A DNA stretch of 30,277 bases from a virus. The stretch spans positions 1 to 30,277 of the IMG/VR virus record IMGVR_UViG_3300037104_000734; one strand, written 5' to 3'. The translations under genes and the position numbers were made by a program. The notes below the pieces were generated by a model. The model saw only the letters and a program-made list of their open reading frames with translations. It made no database searches and was not told the origin of the DNA. Below, in pieces: positions 19,582-28,452 of the stretch (position 1 is the first letter of the stretch; every line of letters begins with the position of its first letter).

Positions 19582-20969
19582 GATAACCCTTTCTCGGCTA
19601 ATTGCGCTTCAAGAATCTTCATTTCTGCACTCAACTTTTGAAATTCATTTAATAACATTGCTGGAAGTAAGTGATAATGTACAGTGAATGGTTTCCCATC
19701 TTTATCATAAGATACAAGTTCTGGGTATATCTGCCCTACTTCTTCTGCAATCAATCCGTATTGGGCATTTTTGTCGCTGTCTGACTTATAATTAAAAGTC
19801 ACGGGGCGAAGGTCGATAAGTTTAGAACTGTCGTCAGCCATATCTTGGATATTTTCTTTGTAGCGGGCCGAGGAGACAAGAACTCCAAGTTGATCTGATG
19901 CGCTTACATAAACAGCTGAGCCACTAACCGATTTTCCATAAATACCGGCAATATAAGCTGAATTTAATTGACCGTCTCCAGTGCCTGTCCCAGCTCCAAT
20001 CCTGAGAGTATTTGATTCACCAGGTGTTCCACCAACATTATATCCAATACAAATATTTGAGCCTTCACTTCCAGTATAATTATATCCTGACAAGGCCCCT
20101 AAACAACTATTAAAAGATCCGCTTATTATTTGGGCCAAGGACTGATATCCATAAGAACAATTTCCTTTAGAAGTCGTTAATGACATAGATGATTGAAAGC
20201 CACATGCACAATTTTGAGAACCTGAGGTACAACTTTCAAGTACCTGAGATCCTATGCCAACGTTGCCATTTGATTGTCCACTTATAGCACCAGTTAGACT
20301 TGAAAGTGCTTGATATCCTATACCTATATTCTGATTAACATTAGCTCCAGCGCTAGGATTTCCAGCAAGAGATCCCAAGAAAATGTTTTCTGAATCCAAT
20401 GATCCTTGATGCCAAACATTTAAAAAAGAATCACCGCCTATAGTAATTATAGGTGATGCTGGATTTGCCGGATAAGTAAATGCAAAACTCTGCGCTGAAA
20501 ATGCTCCAGTTATTGTAACAGTTCCGCTAAATATTGGACTTCCAGTCCACGATGGGTTCGCTCCAGTATTTCCCATCAAACATGATCCAGTTGGGCCAAC
20601 AACACTTAATGATTGAATTCCTCCACCTGAAGCTCCAACTTCAACGGCATATTGTGTTTGTCCGGTGATAGGTCCACCACCACTATTTACAACCCATGTT
20701 GGATCTGATCCAGCACCATTTGTTTGAAGTACATAAGTAGATGTTCCAGCAGCTAAAAATTTAGGTGATGCTGCCGTACCTACAAGAATGGTTCCAGCCG
20801 CCCCAGTATCAACTTCTCCTAAAATACCCGCATTGCTGATAGTGATTATGCCACTTGCCGGCGTTGAGGAAAGAGGAGTCAGAGTTATTGATCCAGTACT
20901 TACAGTAAGTCCTCCAGAAGTTACTGTAAACGGAGCACTTGCATTATCTAATGCATTATTTGTTGCCAT
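19578..20969 (-). CDS. Tail fibre with S74 intramolecular chaperone, fibre 1
   Basis: 463 aa. Residues 1-100: common N-terminal module of this array (GGLTVSTGSITLTPL ... SPKFLAAGTSTYVLQTNG). Residues about 190-330: YadA-head-like repeats with G-x-x-A/S-L steps (NIGIGYQAL, NVGIGSQVL, NICIGYNVGG) for a trimeric beta-roll. Residues about 366-463: Peptidase_S74 domain; Ser-366 and Lys-371 in SSARYKENI form the self-cleavage dyad, followed by LRPVTFNYK, QYGLIAEEV and a coiled coil that drives trimerisation and is cut off after folding. Start with GAGG upstream, overlapping the previous gene stop. Confidence 0.85.
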   Translation of the reverse strand: MATNNALDNASAPFTVTSGGLTVSTGSITLTPLSSTPASGIITISNAGILGEVDTGAAGTILVGTAASPKFLAAGTSTYVLQTNGAGSDPTWVVNSGGGPITGQTQYAVEVGASGGGIQSLSVVGPTGSCLMGNTGANPSWTGSPIFSGTVTITGAFSAQSFAFTYPANPASPIITIGGDSFLNVWHQGSLDSENIFLGSLAGNPSAGANVNQNIGIGYQALSSLTGAISGQSNGNVGIGSQVLESCTSGSQNCACGFQSSMSLTTSKGNCSYGYQSLAQIISGSFNSCLGALSGYNYTGSEGSNICIGYNVGGTPGESNTLRIGAGTGTGDGQLNSAYIAGIYGKSVSGSAVYVSASDQLGVLVSSARYKENIQDMADDSSKLIDLRPVTFNYKSDSDKNAQYGLIAEEVGQIYPELVSYDKDGKPFTVHYHLLPAMLLNEFQKLSAEMKILEAQLAEKGLS

Positions 20970-22360
20970 TATATTTCCTCAAGTTTTAATTTAATATACT
21001 CTTTCCGTTTAATAAGCTTCTGAAGTTCATTTAGTAAGATAGATGGCAATTTTTCATAATAAACACTGAATGGAGTGCCATCTTTGTCATAAGATACGAG
21101 ATCTGGAAATAATTTAGCAACTTCTTCGGCTATAAGACCATATTGCTTGGTTTTATGAGTATCTTTTTTGTAGGTAAATGAGACCGGTCTGAGATCCATT
21201 ATTTTATGACTATATTCATTCATATCTTCGATATTTTCCTTGAAACGAATCGAAGAAGATGTTGCCCCAAATTGATCCGAAGAACTTACACTCAGTGCAT
21301 TGCCTATTACCGATGTTGTTTGGATGCCAGAAATATATGCTTTGTTTAAATATTGTGCTGATGATCCAGTTGCTTGTCCAATGCGTAATCTATTATTTGC
21401 CATATAAGGAGCGGATCCATAAACAGTGGCACCATTTATTGAAATAAAATTATTATAATTAGATGTATTTCCAACAGCGGATTGAAATCCGAATGCTGTA
21501 TTGTTTGAACCATCACCATCACTCATCGAAGAATGTCCAAAAGCACTTCCATAATTTGAATACTGATTTTGTCCTGAAGAAGATACTCCCCATGCTGTCA
21601 ATCCAGTGCCATTAATAATCCCGGTTAAACTTAAAACTCCAACGGCAACATTAAAACATCCTTGCCCTGTGCTAGCGCCAACTAAATACCTCATTGATTC
21701 AACACCAATTGCCACATTATCAGTTGCATTAGCTGTATTTAAAATAAATGTTCCAGATGGTCCGGCAGAACCTACATATTCTCCCATAAAGGTATTATTG
21801 GTACCATAAGCTTGAATAAATGCTGTAGCACTCGAAAGAGCACCATAATACCACTGAAATACACCAATTTTTGAAGATGTTGTTAAGGGCAAAGCCAAAC
21901 TCCCAACAATTAGACCATTAGCGGTAATCGTTCCTGAAAACGAAGGGCTTCCCGTAAAAAATGGATTTGCTGATGTATTTCCCATTAATATTTGATTATT
22001 ACTTCCTAATGGAATCGAAGTAATTCCACCAGTAGAAGCTCCAACAACAACAGAATATTGCGTTAATCCTAATCCAGGGGGCATCCATTGTGGATCGAAC
22101 CCAGCGCCTTGAGAAGTAAGTACGTCACCAGGAGTGCCAGCTGCCAGAAATTTAGGGGACGTTAAGGTCCCCACAAACACTGTCCCCGATCCACCAGTTT
22201 CTACTTCTGATAGAACGCCACTACTATTAATAGTTACGATGCCAGTAGCGGCAGTTGATGCAATTGGCGTCAATGTTGTGCTACCAGCAGAAACCTTTAA
22301 CCCATTGTTAACGGTGAAGCCATTGGAGGAAAAATCATCGATAGCATTATTAGTTGCCAT
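20969..22360 (-). CDS. Tail fibre with S74 intramolecular chaperone, fibre 2
   Basis: 463 aa with the same build as fibre 1: N-terminal module (VNNGLKVSAGSTTLTPIAST, SPKFLAAGTPGDVLTSQG), a distinct central region (residues about 150-330, Asn/Gly/Ser-rich, with NVAIGVESM and NVAVGVLSL repeats), then S74 with SSIRFKENI (Ser-369, Lys-374), LRPVSFTYK, QYGLIAEEV and a Lys-rich terminal helix. The centre differs most from the other fibres, as expected if it carries receptor specificity. Stop and start codons overlap on both sides. Confidence 0.84.
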   Translation of the reverse strand: MATNNAIDDFSSNGFTVNNGLKVSAGSTTLTPIASTAATGIVTINSSGVLSEVETGGSGTVFVGTLTSPKFLAAGTPGDVLTSQGAGFDPQWMPPGLGLTQYSVVVGASTGGITSIPLGSNNQILMGNTSANPFFTGSPSFSGTITANGLIVGSLALPLTTSSKIGVFQWYYGALSSATAFIQAYGTNNTFMGEYVGSAGPSGTFILNTANATDNVAIGVESMRYLVGASTGQGCFNVAVGVLSLTGIINGTGLTAWGVSSSGQNQYSNYGSAFGHSSMSDGDGSNNTAFGFQSAVGNTSNYNNFISINGATVYGSAPYMANNRLRIGQATGSSAQYLNKAYISGIQTTSVIGNALSVSSSDQFGATSSSIRFKENIEDMNEYSHKIMDLRPVSFTYKKDTHKTKQYGLIAEEVAKLFPDLVSYDKDGTPFSVYYEKLPSILLNELQKLIKRKEYIKLKLEEI

Positions 22361-23712
22361 TAGTTCTCCTGCGATTCAAGTTCTTCTATTCTTCTACGAA
22401 GTTTTTGAATCTCATTCAATAACATCGCTGGAAGAACATGGTAGTAAACCGTAAACGGTTTGCCTTCTTTATCATACGCTATTAATTCGGGATATATTTC
22501 AGCCACTTCTTCTGCAATAAGACCATATTGCATGTTTTTGTCTTCGTCAGACTTATAATTGAAAGCAACGGGCCTAAGATTATGAAGATTATCGCTATCA
22601 TCGCCCATCTCACGAATATTTTCTTTAAATCTTCTCGATGAGACGGCAACGCCAAGTTGATCTGAAGAACTTACCAAAACTGCTGATCCAGTAACGGTTA
22701 TTGTCTGTATACCAGAAATATATGCTGCATTTATTTGTCCTGATCCAGTTCCTGTTCCTGCGCCTATTCTAAGCACATTGCTTTCGCCGATTGTTCCACC
22801 AACATTATATCCGATGCATATATTTCCTGTTTCGCTTCCGGTATAATTACCCCCCGATAATGCACCTAGAGCTATATTATATGAACCTGAAACTAGTTGA
22901 TAGAGGCTATTATATCCACATGCCGTGTTATATCCAGTGGTCGTTACTGCAGCCAAGGCTCCTGATCCACATGCCGTGTTTCTTGTTCCCGAAGTACAAG
23001 CGGCAAGCGATCCCGCTCCTACGCCAGTGCAATTATTAGTGGACGCTGCAGAACTCAAAACATTGTATCCAATTCCCGTATTGAAAGCAGAAGTCATGGT
23101 AAGATTACCAGCATTTATGCCGACGAAAGTATTACCAGAAGTAGATCCTCCATATGCATGCATAAATAAAGATCCACCAAGCGTAATTTGACCTATAGTT
23201 GCCGTTGTAGCAGGTAGAGATAAATTACCAGAAGTAACCGTTAAATTACCAGAACCAACAGTAACCGACCCGCTAAATGATGGACTTCCAGTCCATGATG
23301 GATTTGCTCCAGTATTGCCCATAAGTGTAGTATTAGAAGCACCTACCAATAATGAAGCTATACTTCCGCCAGAGCCTCCCACTTCAACTGCATATTGGGT
23401 TTGTCCAGAAATAGCGCCGCCGCCAGCATTTACCACCCATGTAGGATCTGCGCTTGCACCATTTGTTTGTAATACATATCCAGAAGTTCCAGCTGCTAAA
23501 AATTTAGGCGAAGTTGCAGTACCAACAAATACTGTGCCTGCAGCGCCTGTTCCTACTTCTGCAAGAATTCCTGCATTGCTTACTGTTACTACTCCAGTTG
23601 CTGCTGAAGATGCAATAGGAGTTAATGTTGTAGATCCAGTGCTTACCGTAAGTCCTCCTGTAGTAACAGTAAAAGGAGCACTCGCATTATTTAAAACATT
23701 ATTCGTAGCCAT
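22360..23712 (-). CDS. Tail fibre with S74 intramolecular chaperone, fibre 3
   Basis: 450 aa. N-terminal module nearly equal to fibre 1 (TGGLTVSTGSTTLTPIASSA, SPKFLAAGTSGYVLQTNG). Centre has regular beta-roll repeats (NTGIGYNVL, NTACGSGAL, NTACGYNSL, NIALGALSG, NICIGYNVGG) and shares the final repeats with fibre 1. S74 domain: SSRRFKENI (Ser-358, Lys-363), LRPVAFNYK, QYGLIAEEV, ending in a charged helix RRRIEELESQEN. Fibres 1 and 3 look like the most recent duplicates of the four. Confidence 0.85.
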   Translation of the reverse strand: MATNNVLNNASAPFTVTTGGLTVSTGSTTLTPIASSAATGVVTVSNAGILAEVGTGAAGTVFVGTATSPKFLAAGTSGYVLQTNGASADPTWVVNAGGGAISGQTQYAVEVGGSGGSIASLLVGASNTTLMGNTGANPSWTGSPSFSGSVTVGSGNLTVTSGNLSLPATTATIGQITLGGSLFMHAYGGSTSGNTFVGINAGNLTMTSAFNTGIGYNVLSSAASTNNCTGVGAGSLAACTSGTRNTACGSGALAAVTTTGYNTACGYNSLYQLVSGSYNIALGALSGGNYTGSETGNICIGYNVGGTIGESNVLRIGAGTGTGSGQINAAYISGIQTITVTGSAVLVSSSDQLGVAVSSRRFKENIREMGDDSDNLHNLRPVAFNYKSDEDKNMQYGLIAEEVAEIYPELIAYDKEGKPFTVYYHVLPAMLLNEIQKLRRRIEELESQEN

Positions 23713-25061
23713 TATCTACCCCTTTTAAATTCTAAAGCATCTGTTCTTTTATTAAGTTGCTGAATTTCCTGTAATAAAATAACCGGTAATTTATCATAAT
23801 GAACGCTAAATGAACTACCATCACTTGCATAACAAATAAGTTCTGGATATATCTCAGCAACTTCCTCTGCTATAAGCCCATATTGTTGGTGTTGTGATTC
23901 ATCTTGTTTATATGTAAAAGATACCGGCCTAAGTTGCATTATCTTATCATTATTACCGCTTAAATTTTGGATGTTTTCTTTAAATTTTTCTGAAGATGAT
24001 GCAACGCCAAGTTGATCAGATGTACTTACTTTAACTGCAGTTCCTGTTATTCCAATGGTTTGAATCCCAGATATATAAGTAGCATTTATTTGTCCAGGAG
24101 AGCCATTTCCAGTTGTATCACCTATAAAAAGTAAATTTGGATTATGATTACTAGGAGATCCTATATATTCACCTGCAAAAATAAATATTGAACTCGTAGA
24201 ATTATAAGCAGTACTGCTTCTCTCACCAAAACTAGTTGAATATGGATAGGAGCCACCAGCAAGATATCCAACAGCGGTACCATATGCACCAACACCAGCA
24301 ATTGAAGCGCCTTCGCCAAATACAGTCCAATGACTTACTCCGCCAGAAAAACCTGAAGCTGCCCCCACTCCAATACATGTAATATTACTATCAGAAGTAG
24401 AAGCAGTGGAGCCTGAAGAATATCCAACAAAAATACAATTAGTTATGGTAGCTGTGTTAACCGTTCCTGTATTACCAGCCTGATCACCTAAATTAAGATT
24501 TGATACTCCATATGCATATGCAAACGGATAAGTCGTATCAGAAGTTACGCCTTTTATCCAACCAACGCTTGCTGTTGTAGAAGGCAATGCTAAATTTCCT
24601 GAAGTTATAGTAATATTTCCAGAGCTAGCGGTTAAAGTTCCCGAATAGGATGGGCTTCCCGTAACCGATGGATTTGCGCCAGTATTGCCCATAAGACATT
24701 GGCCAGTAGTTCCGGCTGGAAGACTTGTTATGCTTCCAGAAGAAGAACCAACAACCACTGCATATTGAGTTAATCCATAACCACTCAACCATTGTGGGTC
24801 AAATCCAGAACCTTGAGATACCAGTCTTGCTCCTGATGTTCCAACAGCGAGAAATTTTGGAGAAGTTGATGATCCAATAAATACTGTTCCTTGAACCCCT
24901 GTTTCAACATGGGATAATACTCCAGAAGAATTTATAGTTACTACTCCAGTCGCCGCTGTTGATTCAATAGGCGTTAATGTTGTGTTACCAGAAGTTACCG
25001 TTAAGCCTCCGGTAACTGTCAGGCTTGGAGCCGCATCATTGATAACATTATTTGTAGCCAT
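23712..25061 (-). CDS. Tail fibre with S74 intramolecular chaperone, fibre 4
   Basis: 449 aa. N-terminal module GGLTVTSGNTTLTPIESTAA and SPKFLAVGTSGARLVSQG; central region has different beta repeats (LNLGDQAGN, CIFVGYSSGS, CIGVGAASGF, GTAVGYLAGG). S74: SSEKFKENI (Ser-356, Lys-361), LRPVSFTYK, QYGLIAEEV and HYDKLPVILLQEIQQLN. The terminal helix is short and basic. First of the four S74 genes in transcription order; start 11 bases after the stop of the 455-aa gene. Confidence 0.84.
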   Translation of the reverse strand: MATNNVINDAAPSLTVTGGLTVTSGNTTLTPIESTAATGVVTINSSGVLSHVETGVQGTVFIGSSTSPKFLAVGTSGARLVSQGSGFDPQWLSGYGLTQYAVVVGSSSGSITSLPAGTTGQCLMGNTGANPSVTGSPSYSGTLTASSGNITITSGNLALPSTTASVGWIKGVTSDTTYPFAYAYGVSNLNLGDQAGNTGTVNTATITNCIFVGYSSGSTASTSDSNITCIGVGAASGFSGGVSHWTVFGEGASIAGVGAYGTAVGYLAGGSYPYSTSFGERSSTAYNSTSSIFIFAGEYIGSPSNHNPNLLFIGDTTGNGSPGQINATYISGIQTIGITGTAVKVSTSDQLGVASSSEKFKENIQNLSGNNDKIMQLRPVSFTYKQDESQHQQYGLIAEEVAEIYPELICYASDGSSFSVHYDKLPVILLQEIQQLNKRTDALEFKRGR

Positions 25062-25072
25062 GATCGAGCTCC

Positions 25073-26440
25073 TTAAGCGACAGTTATATTTCCAACACCA
25101 GAAATTACATTATAAGTCGTATTAGCCACAATACAGACAATCTCAACTGAATCACGTATCGCAGTAGATGTGAGAGTTCCACCAGATGTTGTATTTTGTG
25201 TCCCAAAATAAATAGTCTGGCCTGTATTTGCTTTAACTTGCCAACCAGTAGCAGTATTCATGCCGGTAAACTTAAATACTGACCCAACAGCAACAGTTGC
25301 CGGCAAATTATAAACAAGTGTTCCGGCATAGTTAGCTATATATCCTGTATTTATAGCAGCTGTAATAGGCGTCGTTGTATTAGGAGTTGAAGACCATGCA
25401 AATCCTCCACCACCTCCACCCGCCGCCCAAATAGGAACTACACCTGCTCCTTGAGCAGTAAGTACATAGCCAGAGGTTCCGCCTGCTGTTGCAACAACAC
25501 CAACCTGATTAGTTCCAGTACCAATAACCACATCACCGGTTGCTATAGTCGCTGGATAAGTAGCAGTCGTCCATGCCGGATCTGCTGAAGTGTTCGCTTG
25601 GAATATTTGTCCTGTTGTACCACCAGTTAGAAACTTAGGTGACGTAGAAGTGCCAACAAATACCGTTCCGGCGGCTCCAGTTTCGACTTCAGCAAGCACG
25701 CCAGCGGAAGATATAGTCACCACGCCAGTAGCTGCTGTACTCTTAATAGGAGTCAATGTCGTTGATCCAGCAGTTACTGTTAGGCCACCTGCTGTTACTG
25801 TAACACCACCCGCAGTTGCCGTTAAACCGTTTGAAACAGTAGTAGTTCCACCAAATGTAGGAGAACTTGGGATAGATATAGTTAAGGTAGCGCCAGAAGC
25901 TACTGTTGTAATTTGGTTGGTTGTACCTGCTATAGTTACCGTAGTTCCAGTAGCTGTTCCGGTTCCTCCAGCAAGAGTTGTAATTCCAGTTGCAGAAGCA
26001 GCTCCCCATATAGGAACTACACCTGCTCCTTGAGCAGTAAGTACATAGCCAGAGGTTCCGCCTGCTGTTGCAACAACACCAACCTGATTAGTTCCCGTAC
26101 CAATAACAACGTCGCCCGTAGCAATCGTTGCCGGATAAGTAGCCGTCGTCCAACCAGGATCGGACGAAGTAGTTGCTCTAAATAATTGTCCCGTTGTTCC
26201 CCCCGCAAGAAACTTAGGTGAAGTAGAAGTACCGACGAATACGGTTCCGGCGGCGCCTGTTTCTACTTTAGCTAAAACTCCAGAAGAATTAACCGTTACT
26301 ACGCCAGTGGCTGCTGTTGATTTAATCGGAGTCAATGTGGTGTTACCGGCTGTAACGGTTAAACCGCCGGCAGTGACCGTTAAAAGATTTTCGACAGTAA
26401 AAGTTCTACTATCGTTATTTAATGAATTAACTTTAGCCAT
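25073..26440 (-). CDS. Tail-fibre-like protein with internal duplication and GWQ C-terminal module
   Basis: 455 aa from ATG 26438-26440 (GGGGAA upstream); a GTG six codons earlier is possible but has no site. The N-terminal S74-fibre module (LTVTAG, TTLTPIKSTAATGVV, VFVGTSTSPKFL) is followed by TATYPATIATGDVVIGTGTN and GVVATAGGTSGYVLTAQGAG; the whole block of ~115 residues is then repeated (about residues 30-150 and 220-340). The C-terminus is the GWQ module (GWQVKANTGQTIYFG, GGTLTST, final GVGNITVA) rather than S74. It is thus a hybrid of the two fibre types present. Confidence 0.72.
   Translation of the reverse strand: MAKVNSLNNDSRTFTVENLLTVTAGGLTVTAGNTTLTPIKSTAATGVVTVNSSGVLAKVETGAAGTVFVGTSTSPKFLAGGTTGQLFRATTSSDPGWTTATYPATIATGDVVIGTGTNQVGVVATAGGTSGYVLTAQGAGVVPIWGAASATGITTLAGGTGTATGTTVTIAGTTNQITTVASGATLTISIPSSPTFGGTTTVSNGLTATAGGVTVTAGGLTVTAGSTTLTPIKSTAATGVVTISSAGVLAEVETGAAGTVFVGTSTSPKFLTGGTTGQIFQANTSADPAWTTATYPATIATGDVVIGTGTNQVGVVATAGGTSGYVLTAQGAGVVPIWAAGGGGGGFAWSSTPNTTTPITAAINTGYIANYAGTLVYNLPATVAVGSVFKFTGMNTATGWQVKANTGQTIYFGTQNTTSGGTLTSTAIRDSVEIVCIVANTTYNVISGVGNITVA
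25431..25516. repeat. 86-nt exact repeat inside the 455-aa fibre gene, copy 1
   Basis: Identical by eye to 26010-26095, 579 bases apart, in the same orientation and frame. It encodes the GVVATAGGTSGYVLTAQGAG segment. Sequence around it differs at third positions, so the identity points to a recent duplication or gene conversion. Confidence 0.8.
26010..26095. repeat. 86-nt exact repeat inside the 455-aa fibre gene, copy 2
   Basis: Second copy of 25431-25516. The flanking protein-level duplication is longer (about 115 residues) but diverged at nucleotide level. Confidence 0.8.
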
Positions 26441-26457
26441 TCTTTCCCCTAGCAACA

Positions 26458-26485
26458 CAAGGAGGCCTAATTACAAGCCTCCTTG
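26458..26485 (-). promoter_or_regulatory. Intergenic hairpin between fibre genes
   Basis: CAAGGAGGC (26458-26466) pairs with GCCTCCTTG (26477-26485) around a 10-nt loop. No T-run follows on either strand, so it is not a normal terminator. One arm contains AAGGAGG, a perfect Shine-Dalgarno match not placed before any start codon. Possibly an mRNA stabiliser between the 202-aa and 455-aa genes. Confidence 0.4.
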
Positions 26486-26505
26486 ATGGGTTATTTATGC
26501 GTATT

Positions 26506-27114
26506 TTAAGCGACTGTTATATTACCTATGCTTGATAGAACCTGCCATCCAATGTTGGTAGCAATACAAACAATTCTCAGGCAATCGCCAACGGCCGTTG
26601 TGGTCAAAGAACCGGTAATACCAGGCGTTGTTGTTTGATTACCAAAATTGATGTATTGAAGAGCATTTTGAGCTATTTCTACTGCATATGTTGGATCAGC
26701 ATCAGCTATTTCAAATATATCACCAACCACTGCGGTCGCTGGCAAAGTTGCTGTGATGGCAGCACCAAGGCCGGTAGCGATATAGCCATTACCAGCAACT
26801 ATATTGAAAGAAGTTGCTTCTGGAGTCCATACAACTGCTTCATTAATAGCTGCTATAGTAATCGAATTAGCGCCTGGTGTAATAGTGATATTGCTGCCTG
26901 GGGTCAATGAAGCCCAAATTGGATTGGAGCCGTCTGACTTTGATATAAGTAATTGACCGTCAACCGCTGGATTTTCAACGTGACTGATGATGCCCGTTGT
27001 TCCCGAAAGGGTAACACCGCCGTAGGTTCCTGTTAAGTTAGTTACGGTGAGGTTACCCGCGGTAACGGTAAATGGCGACGAATCGTTATTAACCGAGTTA
27101 TTAGTAACTGCCAT
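26506..27114 (-). CDS. Short tail-fibre-like protein (GWQ module), copy A
   Basis: 202 aa, ATG with GGGAG upstream. N-terminal FTVTAGNLTVTNLTGTYGGV and ISHVENPAVDGQLLIS; middle NITITPGANSITIAA; C-terminal GWQ-type module in the variant form AVEIAQNALQYINFG, LRIVC, GWQVLSSIGNITVA. Strong full-length similarity to the 199-aa protein at 27133. Beta-rich, low charge. Likely a short fibre or fibre-tip protein. Confidence 0.65.
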   Translation of the reverse strand: MAVTNNSVNNDSSPFTVTAGNLTVTNLTGTYGGVTLSGTTGIISHVENPAVDGQLLISKSDGSNPIWASLTPGSNITITPGANSITIAAINEAVVWTPEATSFNIVAGNGYIATGLGAAITATLPATAVVGDIFEIADADPTYAVEIAQNALQYINFGNQTTTPGITGSLTTTAVGDCLRIVCIATNIGWQVLSSIGNITVA

Positions 27115-27132
27115 GGTAAAAGCTCCCTAAAA

Positions 27133-27732
27133 TTAAATTAAGTCTATATTGCCAACGCTTGATAGTACTTGAAATCCAACGTCTGTTGTTACGCATACAA
27201 ATCTCAAACTATCACCAACTGCTGAAGATGACAGCGAACCACCAGTCCCAACCGTTGTTGTTGAATCACCAAAATTAATGTATTGAAGTGCGTTTTGAGC
27301 AACTTGGAAACCAGCAGCGCCAATATTCGTGATCTCGAACAAATTACCTACGGTTGCAGTTGCAGGTAGTGTTGCTACAACCAAAACTGATGGCGCATTG
27401 GTTATATAACCATTTTCTGCAACCATTGAAAAGCTGGTCGTCTTAGGTGTCCAGGCTACTGAACCAGTTGCGGCGATGGTGATCGAGTTCGTACCAGGGG
27501 TGATCGAGATGCCGGCGCCGGGGCTCAAAGATGCCCATATTGGATTTGTACCTGCAGCCGCAGATATTAAAAGCTGACCATCGGTTGTTGGATTTTCTAC
27601 GTGAGATATAATCCCTGTAGTTCCAGAAAGAGTTACACCGCCGTGAGTACCTGTCAGGTTAGTTACGGTGAGATTACCCGCGGTAACGGTAAACGGTGCA
27701 CTTTTCTCATTTATACAATTTTTTAATGCCAT
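27133..27732 (-). CDS. Short tail-fibre-like protein (GWQ module), copy B
   Basis: 199 aa, ATG with AGGAG upstream. Same layout as copy A and nearly identical N-terminus (FTVTAGNLTVTNLTGTHGGV); C-terminus FQVAQNALQYINFG, LRFVC, GFQVLSSVGNIDLI. The two are a tandem duplication. Copy B follows the HNH gene 27758-28411, which separates it from the 251-aa fibre gene. Confidence 0.65.
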   Translation of the reverse strand: MALKNCINEKSAPFTVTAGNLTVTNLTGTHGGVTLSGTTGIISHVENPTTDGQLLISAAAGTNPIWASLSPGAGISITPGTNSITIAATGSVAWTPKTTSFSMVAENGYITNAPSVLVVATLPATATVGNLFEITNIGAAGFQVAQNALQYINFGDSTTTVGTGGSLSSSAVGDSLRFVCVTTDVGFQVLSSVGNIDLI

Positions 27733-27757
27733 TACAAAAACTCCTAATATTACGCGA

Positions 27758-28411
27758 TCAAGATTCTTTACGCTTTAAATATGCTTGTCTACACTTTTCA
27801 ATTGTTTCTGGAGAATGTTTCTTTCCTTTATTCCATCCTCCTGGAAGATGACAATTAATTTTACCATGTAAGTATCCGTGGCAACTATTGCACAATGTTC
27901 TTCCATTATCTACTTCAAATCTTAATTCTGGATTATCCTTCCAAGTAATAATATGATGGGCGACTAAATTATTAGCCGTTAAACAATCTTGGCATATATA
28001 TTTATCACGTTCAAATACAGCTTTCTTCCATTCTTTATAATCAATACTTCCTTTGCATTGTGCTTGCCCTTTTTTTCTTCTAGATAAAGACATTTTTACA
28101 CAACTTTCTGGCGAATGATGCCCACCTTTATTCCATGGAACTAATCCTATTTTAAATCCGTTTGTAGGAACTAAGCCTTTTTTAAATTGACCAGAATTTT
28201 CTTTAGTAATAGTCTTTTTCTTCCCCGTAGTTGCAAGACTTATTTTTATTCTAGTCTCTTCTGGCATTGGTCCTCTTATTCTACCTTTCCTCTTTGCCCC
28301 TGCTCTTTTGAGGTTTTCTATAGCCTGAAGGGAACGCGGTTTAGGTATTCCCTTCATGGCTTTTGATATCTTTAGTTTATGTTCTGCCGTTAATATTCTT
28401 TTCTTTCGCAT
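27758..28411 (-). CDS. HNH homing endonuclease with NUMOD3-like repeats
   Basis: 217 aa. The catalytic HNH is at residues about 125-180: YKEWKKAVFERDKYICQDC, LVAHHIITW, RFEVDNGRTLCNSCHGYLH, with C140/C143 and C174/C177 as zinc ligands and His-152/His-153, Asn-169 and His-178 as the active site. NUMOD3-like DNA-binding motifs occur near residues 8-22 and 51-64 and as WNKGGHHSPESC (about 93-104) and WNKGKKHSPETI (about 193-204). It is a free-standing gene inserted in the fibre array. Its ribosome binding site is buried in a hairpin (28411-28437). Fibre genes as homing neighbours are known in other phages. Confidence 0.85.
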   Translation of the reverse strand: MRKKRILTAEHKLKISKAMKGIPKPRSLQAIENLKRAGAKRKGRIRGPMPEETRIKISLATTGKKKTITKENSGQFKKGLVPTNGFKIGLVPWNKGGHHSPESCVKMSLSRRKKGQAQCKGSIDYKEWKKAVFERDKYICQDCLTANNLVAHHIITWKDNPELRFEVDNGRTLCNSCHGYLHGKINCHLPGGWNKGKKHSPETIEKCRQAYLKRKES

Positions 28412-28437
28412 ATAATCCTTTCGTTACAAGGATTATA
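28411..28437 (-). promoter_or_regulatory. Hairpin that hides the HNH gene ribosome binding site and holds a -10 box
   Basis: TATAATCCTT-gtaacga-AAGGATTATA: a perfect 10-bp stem with a 7-nt loop. The 3' arm contains the Shine-Dalgarno AAGGA and the A of the start codon. The 5' arm contains TATAAT (28432-28437) with TTGCAT 17 bases upstream (28455-28460), a possible promoter whose start point would fall in the loop and so remove the 5' arm. This parallels the control of I-TevI in T4. Confidence 0.65.
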
Positions 28438-28452
28438 CTATTATTATATTAC

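Noticed and set aside
19578-27114. Long plus-strand open frames opposite the fibre genes
   Set aside because: They mirror the low-complexity Gly/Thr/Ser coding of the minus-strand fibres, are Pro/Val-rich, and have no ribosome binding sites or promoters.
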